Source: Virgibacillus proomii (GTDB lineage: Bacteria > Bacillota > Bacilli > Bacillales > Amphibacillaceae). Taken from it: 64,000 nt of DNA. Made by a program: the position numbers and the translations under genes. Under the pieces are notes generated by a model, which saw only the letters and a list, made by a program, of their open reading frames with translations, was not told where the DNA came from and did no database searches. The stretch lies in assembly GCF_018916875.1 (NCBI RefSeq), contig NZ_JAHLNO010000017.1:1-64000 (forward strand), read 5' to 3'. The number at the start of each line of letters is the position of its first letter. Within the stretch, counting starts at the first letter, position 1. Positions 55,015 through 63,719 of the stretch are shown here, piece by piece.

Positions 55015-55869
55015 TTATAAATACGGTTGAACAAGATCAATCGCATGTTGGAGTTTCTTACTGTTTTTTTCATATACATACTTACTTTCCTCGTTTTCAG
55101 TGGCTAAAGAAAACAGCTCCAAATCCGCTTGACATTTTTTCAAGTTTGCAAGCAATAACGCTTTTTCTGTTGGTTCAGGGACGGTTATTTTATCATCGTA
55201 TAAATCAAGGTATAACTGACCATTGTTATCGGCTTGGGCTAGAAATACATTTTCAATACTTACATTTTGTTTATCTAATTCAGTTTCTAACCAGTTTACA
55301 TTTAACGATAAATTAGCAAGTGATTCTAACATTATCTCTCCATCCATTATAACCGTTTGTGGTTCTTTTTCTGGGGCTACATTTATTCCTAAATCTTTTG
55401 CTGTTAATGGTCGATTTTCTTTTTTAGGAAGTACATTTAATTCTCCAGAAGACTCAAGAACAGCAAATTCCACATCTGATGCTAAAAAAACGTTATTCTC
55501 TCGCAATGCTGCTAACAAATCATCTGTTGAGTATCCTTCTTTTTTTAGATTATCTTCCATAATTTTACCATCTTGAATAAGTACAGTACTTTTACCTTCT
55601 GTAAAATTACGAAATCGTTTACTTTTTAATGACAAAAACTCGGCGATAAAGGGAACAATAAACCAAATGAACATGGAAATTAAGGCATACATGAAATTGG
55701 CATTTGGATCAATAGCATGAACAGCAGCAATTCCCCCCAGCACAATACCCGATATATATTCGAAAATGTTTAACTGTGATATTTGTTTTTTACCTAGCCA
55801 TTTTGTCATAAAAAACAAAATGATTAACATAGAAAACGACCGGATGATTACGTTAATCCAATCTGGCAT
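55015..55869 (-). CDS. 2Duf-like protein: DUF421 plus DUF1657
   Basis: This 284-residue protein has three or four N-terminal membrane helices, then a DUF421 (YetF-type) domain with GKSTVLIQDGKIMEDNLKKE and EFAVLESSGELNVLPKKEN. The last 45 residues (ANLKKCQADLELFSLATENE onward) match the small DUF1657 proteins of the same operon. That DUF421+DUF1657 pairing is the 2Duf protein of the spoVA(2mob) operon, an inner-membrane spore protein tied to wet-heat resistance. The ATG at 55869 follows AAGGAGG. A repeat of about 380 bp separates it from the rest of the operon. Confidence 0.8.
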   Translation of the reverse strand: MPDWINVIIRSFSMLIILFFMTKWLGKKQISQLNIFEYISGIVLGGIAAVHAIDPNANFMYALISMFIWFIVPFIAEFLSLKSKRFRNFTEGKSTVLIQDGKIMEDNLKKEGYSTDDLLAALRENNVFLASDVEFAVLESSGELNVLPKKENRPLTAKDLGINVAPEKEPQTVIMDGEIMLESLANLSLNVNWLETELDKQNVSIENVFLAQADNNGQLYLDLYDDKITVPEPTEKALLLANLKKCQADLELFSLATENEESKYVYEKNSKKLQHAIDLVQPYL

Positions 55870-55899
55870 TGGGAAACCTCCTTTCATAAAAAACTAGTA

Positions 55900-56275
55900 A
55901 AAATGACGGAGCAAATTTCTTCGTTAACTTATTTCTTGGGTTCCTTCATTTTAACTCATACACTGTATACCCAAAACGTAAGCCGTCTCGAATTTTGTCG
56001 TACGGGACTAGCTTGTGTCGGCTTACCAACAGTACCGGAAAACATAGAATCGATATTTTGTACGCAGAAAAAGCGTTTTTCTTTCTCAAGAAAAAGGAAA
56101 GCTACGTCAGCGATCGTACGCAGAAAAAGTGTACGCTTTTTCAAGGTCAGAGTAGCTTCGACAGTAATATAACACGGTTTTTTAAAGGATAGGGAAAAAA
56201 AGCGATACATCAAAGTTTAATGGACGGCATAACCTTAGCCGGCATCCTTTTCATTCCGGTTTGAACTTGCTCAAA
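55900..56275. repeat. Repeat family D element inside the spoVA operon
   Basis: GTACGCAGAAAAAGCG, AGCTACGTCAGCGATCGTAC, GTACGCAGAAAAAGTG and TTTTTCAAGG recur within it. It has no convincing gene, although chance frames exist on both strands. It lies between the second DUF1657 gene and the 2Duf-like gene. Confidence 0.65.
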
Positions 56276-56283
56276 ACATAGAT

Positions 56284-56484
56284 TTATTTATATTGCGGTT
56301 CCTCCTTCGTCAGTTTAATGACTTGTTGTTGTAAATCTTTTTTCACTTCCGCTACAATCTGCTTTGCTTGTTCGAACTTTTTTTGTTGTTCTTCTTCATT
56401 GGTTTTTTCTATAAGCAATTGTAAAGTAGCCTCAATACTTTTAACAGAAGAAAAACATCCTTTTACTTGTGCTCCGACTGTCAC
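56284..56484 (-). CDS. DUF1657 protein, second of the spoVA operon
   Basis: This 66-residue helical protein reads MTVGAQVKGCFSSVKSIEAT and ends LTKEEPQYK, the end shared with the first DUF1657 protein (EQEEPQYKGF). It starts with GTG, 8 bases after AGGAGG, and lies 12 bp after spoVAEb. Its molecular function is unknown; the family is confined to spore formers. Confidence 0.82.
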   Translation of the reverse strand: MTVGAQVKGCFSSVKSIEATLQLLIEKTNEEEQQKKFEQAKQIVAEVKKDLQQQVIKLTKEEPQYK

Positions 56485-56496
56485 GTTAATAGCCTC

Positions 56497-56847
56497 CTAG
56501 CCTCTTGATTTAAAAATTAATGCTCCAATTACACCGAAAACAATTGCTGAAGAAATACCAGCACTTGTTACTTCAAACATTCCAGTTACGACACCGACAA
56601 GACCATGGATTTCAGCTTCTTTCATAGCACCATGAACTAATGAATTACCAAAGCTTGTAATTGGCACCGTTGCACCTGCACCAGCAAAATCAATTAATGG
56701 TTCATATAAACCAAAACCATCTAATATAGCACCTGTTACAACTAAAATAGTTAAGGTTTGTCCAGGATTTAATTTAAAAATATCGAATAAAAGCTGACCG
56801 ATTACACATATTAATCCGCCAACTAAAAATGCCCAAAAAAAGATCAT
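56497..56847 (-). CDS. spoVAE: Stage V sporulation protein AE (SpoVAEb)
   Basis: This 116-residue membrane protein with three or four helices is part of the SpoVA channel that moves dipicolinate across the spore inner membrane. It shows [20 protein letters not shown] and [20 protein letters not shown], followed by [10 protein letters not shown]. Its start overlaps the stop of spoVAD (TAATG). It is the usual SpoVAEb form. Confidence 0.92.
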   Translation of the reverse strand: MIFFWAFLVGGLICVIGQLLFDIFKLNPGQTLTILVVTGAILDGFGLYEPLIDFAGAGATVPITSFGNSLVHGAMKEAEIHGLVGVVTGMFEVTSAGISSAIVFGVIGALIFKSRG

Positions 56848-57860
56848 TATACATCACTTCCTGATTCTATAGCTACTGCATGTGCAATACATGGGATTGG
56901 ATCGTTTTGCTGTACGCTTAACGGTGAATGCAGTGCACCAGTAGCTACAACTAAAATACGTTTTAGTTCTCCATTTTTCATGCGATTTAACAAGTGGCCA
57001 TATGTTACTACAGCAGAACAGGCAGAACCACTTGCCCCAGCCAGGACGGGTTGACCTTCTCGATAGATGATTAGTCCACAATCTACATATTGGTCTTCTT
57101 GAATATTTAATCCTCTCTCCAATAATAAGTCATACGATACTTCTCGACCGATATGACCTAAATCGCCGGTAACAATTAAGTCATAATAGGATGGCTCAAT
57201 ATTCAAGTCTTTAAAATGATTTTCAATGGTATTGACAGCAGCAGGTGCCATCGCTCCGCCCATATTAAATGGGTCGGTTATTCCCATGTCTACTATCCTG
57301 CCAATTGTAGCGGACGTAATCACCGGTCCCTTGCCCTGTTGAGCTATCAAAGAGCAACCTGCACCAGTAACTGTCCATTGTGCAGTTGGTGGTTTTTGCC
57401 CCCCATATTCCGTAGGGTAACGGAACTGTCTTTCAGCGGAAGCATTATGACTTGATGTCCCGCTAAGAATATAATTTGCACCTTTATTATTAACGATCAT
57501 TGCTGATAGGGCGAGGCTTTCCATCGATGTAGCGCAGGCATTAAATAAGCCAAAAAAAGGGATATTCAGTGTTTTTGCTGCAAAATTAGTAGGTGTAATT
57601 TGATTAATTAAATCTCCGCTTATAAAGAATTGAACGTTTTCTTTTTCAATTGGACTTTTTTTAAGTGCTATTTGACAAGCTTCTTCCATTAATGTTTGCT
57701 GAGCTTTTTCAAAAGATTCTTGTTTTAACCATATATCTTCATGTAGCAAATCAAAATCTTTAGCAATTTTTCCATTAGCTTCAAACGGTCCGCCCACTGT
57801 ACCTGTAGAAATAATCACCGGTTTATTAGCAAAAACCCATGTTTGATGTCCTCTTAACAT
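56847..57860 (-). CDS. spoVAD: Stage V sporulation protein AD (SpoVAD)
   Basis: This 337-residue protein with a thiolase-like fold binds dipicolinate on the spore inner membrane. It shows [38 protein letters not shown] and [18 protein letters not shown]. The ATG at 57860 overlaps the spoVAC stop (TAATG) and follows a G-run, so it is preferred over an upstream in-frame start. Genes on both sides are coupled. Confidence 0.93.
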   Translation of the reverse strand: MLRGHQTWVFANKPVIISTGTVGGPFEANGKIAKDFDLLHEDIWLKQESFEKAQQTLMEEACQIALKKSPIEKENVQFFISGDLINQITPTNFAAKTLNIPFFGLFNACATSMESLALSAMIVNNKGANYILSGTSSHNASAERQFRYPTEYGGQKPPTAQWTVTGAGCSLIAQQGKGPVITSATIGRIVDMGITDPFNMGGAMAPAAVNTIENHFKDLNIEPSYYDLIVTGDLGHIGREVSYDLLLERGLNIQEDQYVDCGLIIYREGQPVLAGASGSACSAVVTYGHLLNRMKNGELKRILVVATGALHSPLSVQQNDPIPCIAHAVAIESGSDV

Positions 57861-58339
57861 TATAGCCCCCCCCAAATAATGAGGATTGTTTTAATAAGCG
57901 CTACAACAAATGCTGCGAAGACGCCATATACGATTACGGGTCCAGCCAGCTTTAACATGTTCATACCAACTCCGAGAATAAAACCTTCTGTGCGATGCTC
58001 AATTGCTGAAGCGATAACCGCATTTCCAAACCCTGTAACAGGGACAGCGGAACCTGCACCAGCAAATTGGCCAATTCGGTCATATACGCCAAATCCAGTA
58101 AGCAGCATGGTGATAAAAATTAAGGTGGCTACTGTCGGATTACCAGCTGTCTGTTCTGTAAAATGGAAAAAATACATATAAAAGGTAGAGATAATTTGAC
58201 CGATAAAGCAAATAAAACCACCTACAAAAAAAGCTTTAACACAATTTTTAAAAATAGGTCTTTTTACTTCTCTTTGCTGTTGAAATGCTTGATACTCTTG
58301 AGCCTCAGGTGGTACATTTTTCTTTTTCTTATCTGCCAT
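57860..58339 (-). CDS. spoVAC: Stage V sporulation protein AC (SpoVAC)
   Basis: This 159-residue membrane protein is the mechanosensitive channel part of SpoVA. It shows VKAFFVGGFICFIGQIISTF and LLTGFGVYDRIGQFAGAGSA, then PVTGFGNAVIASAIEHRTEG, as expected. GGGAGTATAAAATG lies at the start. It is followed without a gap by spoVAD. Confidence 0.93.
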   Translation of the reverse strand: MADKKKKNVPPEAQEYQAFQQQREVKRPIFKNCVKAFFVGGFICFIGQIISTFYMYFFHFTEQTAGNPTVATLIFITMLLTGFGVYDRIGQFAGAGSAVPVTGFGNAVIASAIEHRTEGFILGVGMNMLKLAGPVIVYGVFAAFVVALIKTILIIWGGL

Positions 58340-58357
58340 TTTATACTCCCTCTTTCA

Positions 58358-58825
58358 TTAAGTATGTTCTTTAGAAAATTCAATGAGTCGTTTAACTTCC
58401 TTTTTTAATTCTTTTTTAGTAAGTTTGTTTTCTTGGATTTGTTTTTCTAATTTTTCCAGTTCTAACACAATTTTTTTATCTGTTGATACTTCTATCTTTA
58501 AATCGGGAAAAGTTTTTTTCATCTCTTTCTTAAGTTCTTTACGAATATCCGCCAGCTTAAATCGTTTCATATGTTTGATTTCTACGGTTAATAATAAAAT
58601 CTTATCTGTATTAACAGCATTAATTTTTGTTATTTCGGGGTAATAACTAAGTAAGTCTTTTGCTTTATTCGCTGGTTTTTGACTGACAGGTTGTTCCGTA
58701 GAGATTTTTGTTAAATTTATTTTTTCATTTTTTTGGTTTGTTGGGGGTTCTAGTGCGGAATCATTCCCGCAAGCAACTAATGTTACAACTAAAGCAACCA
58801 TCCCGATCCATTTGCCAATTTGCAT
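58358..58825 (-). CDS. YhcN/YlaJ family sporulation lipoprotein
   Basis: This 155-residue lipoprotein has signal peptide MQIGKWIGMVALVVTLVAC, with the lipobox LVAC giving Cys19 as the modified residue. The mature part has a YhcN/YlaJ-type fold and a Lys/Glu-rich helical tail. It precedes spoVAC by 18 bp, as in the spoVA(2mob) operon. TAGGTG lies before the ATG. It probably sits on the spore inner membrane. Confidence 0.82.
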   Translation of the reverse strand: MQIGKWIGMVALVVTLVACGNDSALEPPTNQKNEKINLTKISTEQPVSQKPANKAKDLLSYYPEITKINAVNTDKILLLTVEIKHMKRFKLADIRKELKKEMKKTFPDLKIEVSTDKKIVLELEKLEKQIQENKLTKKELKKEVKRLIEFSKEHT

Positions 58826-58906
58826 TATTTCACCTACTTTAATGGAGTAAAAGGAGGCTGGATGATTGAACCAGCCTCACTTCAACAGTTGTTTTGCTTT
58901 AAGGGT

Positions 58907-59135
58907 TGTTCAAAAAACCGTCAAAAATGATACTTAGAAATTCGTTGGGTTGCTTCCGGCTACTCATGTATTTAAACAGGATACACTCCGTTCGTCAGAA
59001 CTACGTCACCTTGGATAAAAGGGCGTACGAGTGTCGGTGTTGCCACAGGACAAACGTCGAAGTGATACATGCGATTTTTTCAAGGATGCCTTTTGTTCTT
59101 AGCCGACTTTGGTTCTTTTGACTTCTTTTTGAACA
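58907..59135. mobile_element. MITE-like element inside the spoVA operon
   Basis: TGTTCAAAAAA at 58907 and TTTTTGAACA at 59126-59135 are terminal inverted repeats. Its inside carries a family D block (ACGAGTGTCGG, AAACGTCGAAGTGATACATG, TTTTTCAAGG). It separates the first DUF1657 gene from the lipoprotein gene. Confidence 0.6.
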
Positions 59136-59141
59136 TGCACT

Positions 59142-59348
59142 TTAAAAACCTTTATATTGAGGTTCTTCCTGTTCAATTTGCTGTATGCGTGGTTCTATAC
59201 TTTGTAAGATAGCCATCGTTTGTTGAGCAGCGTTTTCGTATAGTTGCTTTGCTTGTTTATTTTCTGTTTGTAAAGCAAATTGTTCAAAACTGGCTTGAGC
59301 ACTTTTAAGACCAGCAACTGTTTGCTTTATTTGACTTGATACAGTCAT
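59142..59348 (-). CDS. DUF1657 protein, first of the spoVA operon
   Basis: This 68-residue helical protein reads MTVSSQIKQTVAGLKSAQAS and ends QIEQEEPQYKGF. AAAAGGAGG sets the ATG at 59348. It is the first gene after the sigma-G promoter. Similar proteins open spoVA(2mob) operons. The function is unknown. Confidence 0.85.
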   Translation of the reverse strand: MTVSSQIKQTVAGLKSAQASFEQFALQTENKQAKQLYENAAQQTMAILQSIEPRIQQIEQEEPQYKGF

Positions 59349-59379
59349 ATAGGTTCCTCCTTTTAAACTGTTCATTAGA

Positions 59380-59409
59380 TAGAATGAGTTGTTAACGTAC
59401 GAAATATAC
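59380..59409 (-). promoter_or_regulatory. Sigma-G promoter of the spoVA(2mob)-like operon
   Basis: Read leftward: GTATA, 18 bases, CATTCTA. This fits the sigma-G consensus (-35 gHATR, -10 CATNHTA) at every position. It is 31 bp before the first DUF1657 start. Expression should therefore occur in the forespore. Confidence 0.78.
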
Positions 59410-59584
59410 AGACGATGTTTTTCCTATTATCACCAGTTATTACTAACTTTTTGGAAACTAAACAGATAAAGTAGAAAATAAAGAGGGAAAATCTTTGCTT
59501 TCAATGAAAAAAGTAGTAAATAATGAAACTTTTTCGCGTGATATTTCGTCTTATATACTAAGTGGGAGTATAGGAGGATAGTTC

Positions 59585-60031
59585 GTGAAGAGGAAAATAA
59601 CCTTACTATTTGTCATCATTGGTTTATGTTCTATCTTAATTATGGTTGGAGGAATCGGCTACCGTAATATAACAATAAAAGAAACGACAAAATCGAAGGA
59701 GGTAGGAGATTTTATTTTACATATGTACATTGAGAATGCAGATAAGGGTGTTAAGGTATATAGTTCCCTGCAATATATTGGAGAGGGGACAATTAAGTTA
59801 AAACATCAGGAGCCGTTAATATCTGTTGTTTCAGGAAATCAACGTCATTTCTTTTCCGGCGAAACAAAAACGAAACAGCTTAATCATGGGAATATTTATC
59901 ATCCATTTAGTGATGGAAATAAGTTTGAAATATCAAGGAAAACAGCAAATGAACTACACTTTGAAGCCCGTTTTAAAGTAGATGATGAAGAAATTATTAT
60001 TAAACATTCAGAAAGACTGCAATTTGAATAG
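59585..60031 (+). CDS. Membrane-anchored hypothetical protein
   Basis: This 148-residue protein starts with one membrane segment (MKRKITLLFVIIGLCSILIMVGGIGY), followed by an extracellular beta-rich domain with GEGTIKLKHQEPLISVVSGN. No lipobox is present. I do not recognise a family. The upstream AGGAGGATAGTTC site precedes the GTG/ATG region at 59585. It is read away from the spoVA operon. Confidence 0.6.
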   Translation: MKRKITLLFVIIGLCSILIMVGGIGYRNITIKETTKSKEVGDFILHMYIENADKGVKVYSSLQYIGEGTIKLKHQEPLISVVSGNQRHFFSGETKTKQLNHGNIYHPFSDGNKFEISRKTANELHFEARFKVDDEEIIIKHSERLQFE

Positions 60032-60235
60032 CCAGCATTCTTAAAAAGGAGAATACTGGCTGTTTTTTATTGCTCAGGAAGTTATAAAATTGTTCACTGG
60101 TGGAAATATTTGTATTGAAATTATCTGTATCCAGATCCTACCTCCCGAGGTTACTTCAAACCTAAAGCGAGACATCCCCCGTTGTAATTCCAGTACTTGT
60201 CGAGGCTAATCAAGACGCCTATCCCTTTTTGTTTT

Positions 60236-60985
60236 TTATTTTTTATTTAAATTTTTGTGGTGTAAAAATGGAGTTACATCCATACGAATAGGATTAGAAA
60301 ATTTGTGAATGATTTGATTCGACCAATTATCTGTGCGACGATTTTGTTTACGTTTTTCGTAATACTTTTGTAATTGTGCATCAAATTGCTTAATAAATGG
60401 AAGTTGTTGTTCAAATGGTTGATATTTATTTTCATGATAAACTACTTCCAATGGCAAACGCGGTTTCTGTTCAGGCTCATGGTTTGGATAACCTACAGCT
60501 AGTCCAAATAAAGGTACAACTCGTTCAGGTAGTTGAAGCAATTCACTTACACGATGAATATCATTTCGTAAGCTTCCGAGAAAGCATATTCCTAGCCCTA
60601 AATCTTCAGCTGTTATGGCTGCATTTTGGGCAGCAAGTGCCGCATCAACAGTCATTACGATAAATTGTTCCGAGGATGCTAAACTTTCCTGCATAGCAGT
60701 TTGTTCTTCCGTAGTTCCTAATTGCTCTGCCCGATGCAGATCACCACAAAAAACAAATAAGTGTCCGTTATTTTGAACATAAGGCTGGCCGGAAATGGCA
60801 GTGAGTTGTTCTTTTATCTGTTCATCTGTTACTCCAATGATCGTATAAGCCATTACATAACTAGAAGTAGAAGCCATTTGCGCTGCATTAACGATTGTTT
60901 TAATCTGAGCTTCTGTAAGCGGCTGATCTTTAAACTTACGAATAGATCGGTGATTCATAATGGTTTGAATTGCTGAATTTGTCAC
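60236..60985 (-). CDS. nfrA: NADPH-dependent FMN oxidoreductase (NfrA type)
   Basis: This 249-residue flavin reductase/nitroreductase has the FMN-binding HRSIRKFKDQPLT at the N-terminus, QMASTSSYVMAYTIIGV, and the later AAITAEDLGLGICFLGSLRN and GLAVGYPN. This fits NfrA/FRP-type enzymes. The start is a GTG at 60985 (VTNSAIQTIMNHRSIR), 9 bases after GAGGAG; the longer frame from 61048 lacks a good site. Confidence 0.87.
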   Translation of the reverse strand: MTNSAIQTIMNHRSIRKFKDQPLTEAQIKTIVNAAQMASTSSYVMAYTIIGVTDEQIKEQLTAISGQPYVQNNGHLFVFCGDLHRAEQLGTTEEQTAMQESLASSEQFIVMTVDAALAAQNAAITAEDLGLGICFLGSLRNDIHRVSELLQLPERVVPLFGLAVGYPNHEPEQKPRLPLEVVYHENKYQPFEQQLPFIKQFDAQLQKYYEKRKQNRRTDNWSNQIIHKFSNPIRMDVTPFLHHKNLNKK

Positions 60986-61328
60986 GTTTTTATTCTCCTC
61001 TTTAATATACTCCTCTATATCATAAGAGGTTCTAAATTTTACTGTCAATTGGAATGCTCGAATAAAGAAGAAGTAATATTAAAATGAGGCTTTTTTTGTT
61101 ACACTAATCTTATAGTAATGTTCAAAAACTCCGGTAAAAATAAAATAGTTAGGGTTAGAAGAAAGATGACGCTGTAAAATCACGGGATTTGTTCGGCAGA
61201 TGAACGTATTAAATACATAACGAGTTTGAAGATACAGACCAACTGTAGTGATTTTTACAAAACACTGTATTAAAAAGAAGTTTGCTTAAACCCTGTTTCG
61301 ATAAAGAATTAGAGGGAGGACGGGAGTA
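60986..61328. other. Gene-free stretch upstream of the ywpF-like gene
   Basis: I see no gene here. A TGTTCAAAAACTCCGG segment near 61120 resembles one end of the MITE-like elements, but I see no matching second end. Confidence 0.4.
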
Positions 61329-61739
61329 ATGAAAACCTTTAAACTAAAGTTGTTAAACATAATGGAAGAAAAAGATGGAGAAATTATGCCACATAATATT
61401 GAACTATTAGATGGTTTAATTATTAATCGGGAGGATGAAAATAATCGATGGACAATAGAAGCATATTTGAACAAGTCGTACTTGCCTTTTTTTGAAGAAC
61501 TCTGGAAGCAGAAGCAGGAAATCTTGATTCAAGTAAAAATTACCAAGGAGAGTAATGATACTGCAACATTCATTACCACGATTATAGATATAAATGAGAT
61601 CGGTGCGCATATAAATGTTTTATTTTTAGGAAATATTGTCGATAAAAGAAAGGCAAGTATTGAAACTCTCTTAACTACATTGATCGACAAGGGATATCAA
61701 GGAAAAGAATTGTTGGAGAAATTTAAAGAAATTATGTAA
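61329..61739 (+). CDS. YwpF-like family protein
   Basis: This 136-residue protein starts MKTFKLKLLNIMEEKDGE, like YwpF of bacilli, and continues with IELLDGLIINREDENNRWTI and a helical end. YwpF has no established function. It appears to be soluble. GAGGGAGGACGGGAG precedes the ATG. It stands alone. Confidence 0.75.
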   Translation: MKTFKLKLLNIMEEKDGEIMPHNIELLDGLIINREDENNRWTIEAYLNKSYLPFFEELWKQKQEILIQVKITKESNDTATFITTIIDINEIGAHINVLFLGNIVDKRKASIETLLTTLIDKGYQGKELLEKFKEIM

Positions 61740-61794
61740 CAACTAAATCAAGCCTATAGCACAAAAAGTCTAAGCAGAGAGGTGCCTGATTCGT

Positions 61795-61990
61795 TTGGAT
61801 GACAAGGCAAGAAAAACTTTGACAGCGAGACATCGTGGTTTTTCAAGGGCGTCTGAATTTTATCCATGTTCTCTTTATCCCGCATGTAAGGAGCCGTAAA
61901 ACAACAACTTAGAGAATACGGAGAAGTTTAAATTGTAGAAACGGCACCTAAATGCTCGACACTCCTTGAATGAAGTTTCACTATATCTCG
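61795..61990 (+). repeat. Family D fragment and degenerate family A copy
   Basis: AAAACTTTGACAGCGAGACA with TTTTTCAAGG at 61812-61852 is family D. TTTATCCCGCATGTAAGGAG at 61874 to TGAATGAAGTTTCACTATAT at 61985 is a shortened family A copy that keeps AAACGGCACCTAAATGC but has lost the matching left arm. Confidence 0.65.
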
Positions 61991-62330
61991 TCAGAAGTTC
62001 TCCCGTTTGTCCACCGCTAACCCGAGCGCTTCTTGCTTATGTTCTTCTTATCAGGAAGGGAGGAAGAAAAAGCCCAACTGAATGAAGCTTTGTTTTGTCT
62101 ATGCCTAAGTTTTGTGTGAGTGTGTATACTTTATAAAAGAACCACTAGTAACTCAGGTCATTTTGGTTAAAAAGCAGTGATCATTTTATTTAAACAGATA
62201 AAGGAGCCCCATTAGTGTAAAAGAACTATTATTAAAAAATATGGGCTTTTTCCATTATCCCCTGTTATAATATATCTTAGATTTTTACTAACAGATACTA
62301 ACTATGATAGTAAATAAGGAGAAAATTATA

Positions 62331-63695
62331 ATGCAATACCAAAAGCCAGTGTTTCGCTGGGGGAAACGCTTATCACCTGTACAGGTTTTATTATTATTTT
62401 ATTTTTTAGCAGCCTTGTTATCAACAGCAGTTATGTCATTGCCTATTGCATATCAAGATGGGGTGGATATTGCTTTTATTGATATCATTTTTACTGCAGT
62501 TAGCGGCTTAAGTGTGACGGGATTAAGTTCTATTAACCTTTCTGAAACATTAAGTACAACTGGAATTATTTTCCTTGCTTGTATACTTCAACTTGGTGCG
62601 GTTGGAGTAATGGCTATTAGTACTTTTATCTGGCTATTATTAGGAAAAAAAATAGGCTTAAAAGAACGTAGATTAATTATGGCAGACCAAAACCAATCTA
62701 CGTTTGGAGGAATGGTTCGATTAATAAAACAAATTGTTTATGTGCTTTTAACGATAGAAGCGATCGGCTTTTTTGTCTTAGGAACCTACTATTTGAAATA
62801 TTTTGATTCTGCAGGCGAAGCTTATTTACACGGACTCTTCGGTACAATTAGTGCTATATCAAATGGAGGATTCGATATTACCGGCGCATCATTAATTCCA
62901 TTTAAAGATGACTATTTTGTACAATTTATAAACATGCTGTTAATTATTTTTGGGGCTATTGGTTTCCCGGTATTAATTGAAGTAAAAGAATACATATTTG
63001 CAAAATCTGAGCAGCGTAAGTATATCCGATTCAGTCTATTTACGAAAGTGACAACGACCACCTTTATGGTACTCATTGTGGTTGGTGCAATTGGTATGTT
63101 TTTACTGGACATAACTAATTTTTTTGCCGATAAATCTTGGCATGAAGTGTTATTTTATTCACTATTTCAGTCCGTAACGACGAGGAGTGGTGGAATATCA
63201 ACGATGGATGTTAGTCTGCTCTCAGAACCTAATCATTTGTTTATGTCCTTGCTAATGTTTATCGGAGCTTCACCAAGTAGCGCAGGGGGAGGTATTCGGA
63301 CTACTACGTTTATATTAGTAGTAATATTTATCATAACGTATGCAAGAGGGGGAAGGAGTATTCGGCTGTTTAATCGTGAAGTCTATGATGAAGATTTATT
63401 AAAAGCAGTAACTGTAACGTTAATGGCATTAATACTTATATTCACTTCAATCCTAATCATGTCTATTGTTGAACCATTCACTCTAACTGAGATTCTATTT
63501 GAGGTAACCTCAGCGTTTGGTACTGTCGGCTTATCATTAGGAATAACGAGCGATTTAACAGTATTTAGTAAAGTAATTCTCATGTTGTTAATGTTTATTG
63601 GACGTGTAGGAATTATTACCTTCCTGTTCATTTTTAAAACAAATAAAAAAAGTGGTAACTATCATTACCCAAAGGAAAAATTAATTATTGGCTAA
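62331..63695 (+). CDS. ktrB: KtrB-type potassium uptake subunit
   Basis: This 454-residue TrkH/KtrB family protein is the K+ channel subunit of Ktr, which needs a KtrA-type regulatory subunit. Four filter segments are seen: AVSGLSVTGLSS, SAISNGGFDITG, VTTRSGGISTMD and TSAFGTVGLSLG. The ATG at 62331 follows AAGGAG; an ATG at 62304 would add nine residues. No ktrA is adjacent, so this may be the KtrD-type lone subunit. Confidence 0.9.
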   Translation: MQYQKPVFRWGKRLSPVQVLLLFYFLAALLSTAVMSLPIAYQDGVDIAFIDIIFTAVSGLSVTGLSSINLSETLSTTGIIFLACILQLGAVGVMAISTFIWLLLGKKIGLKERRLIMADQNQSTFGGMVRLIKQIVYVLLTIEAIGFFVLGTYYLKYFDSAGEAYLHGLFGTISAISNGGFDITGASLIPFKDDYFVQFINMLLIIFGAIGFPVLIEVKEYIFAKSEQRKYIRFSLFTKVTTTTFMVLIVVGAIGMFLLDITNFFADKSWHEVLFYSLFQSVTTRSGGISTMDVSLLSEPNHLFMSLLMFIGASPSSAGGGIRTTTFILVVIFIITYARGGRSIRLFNREVYDEDLLKAVTVTLMALILIFTSILIMSIVEPFTLTEILFEVTSAFGTVGLSLGITSDLTVFSKVILMLLMFIGRVGIITFLFIFKTNKKSGNYHYPKEKLIIG

Positions 63696-63719
63696 GTTTA
63701 TCAGTTGGGGGAAAATAGT

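Noticed and set aside
55903-56213. Open frames between the DUF1657 and 2Duf genes
   Set aside because: They lie within a family D repeat and are present on both strands at once, without ribosome binding sites.
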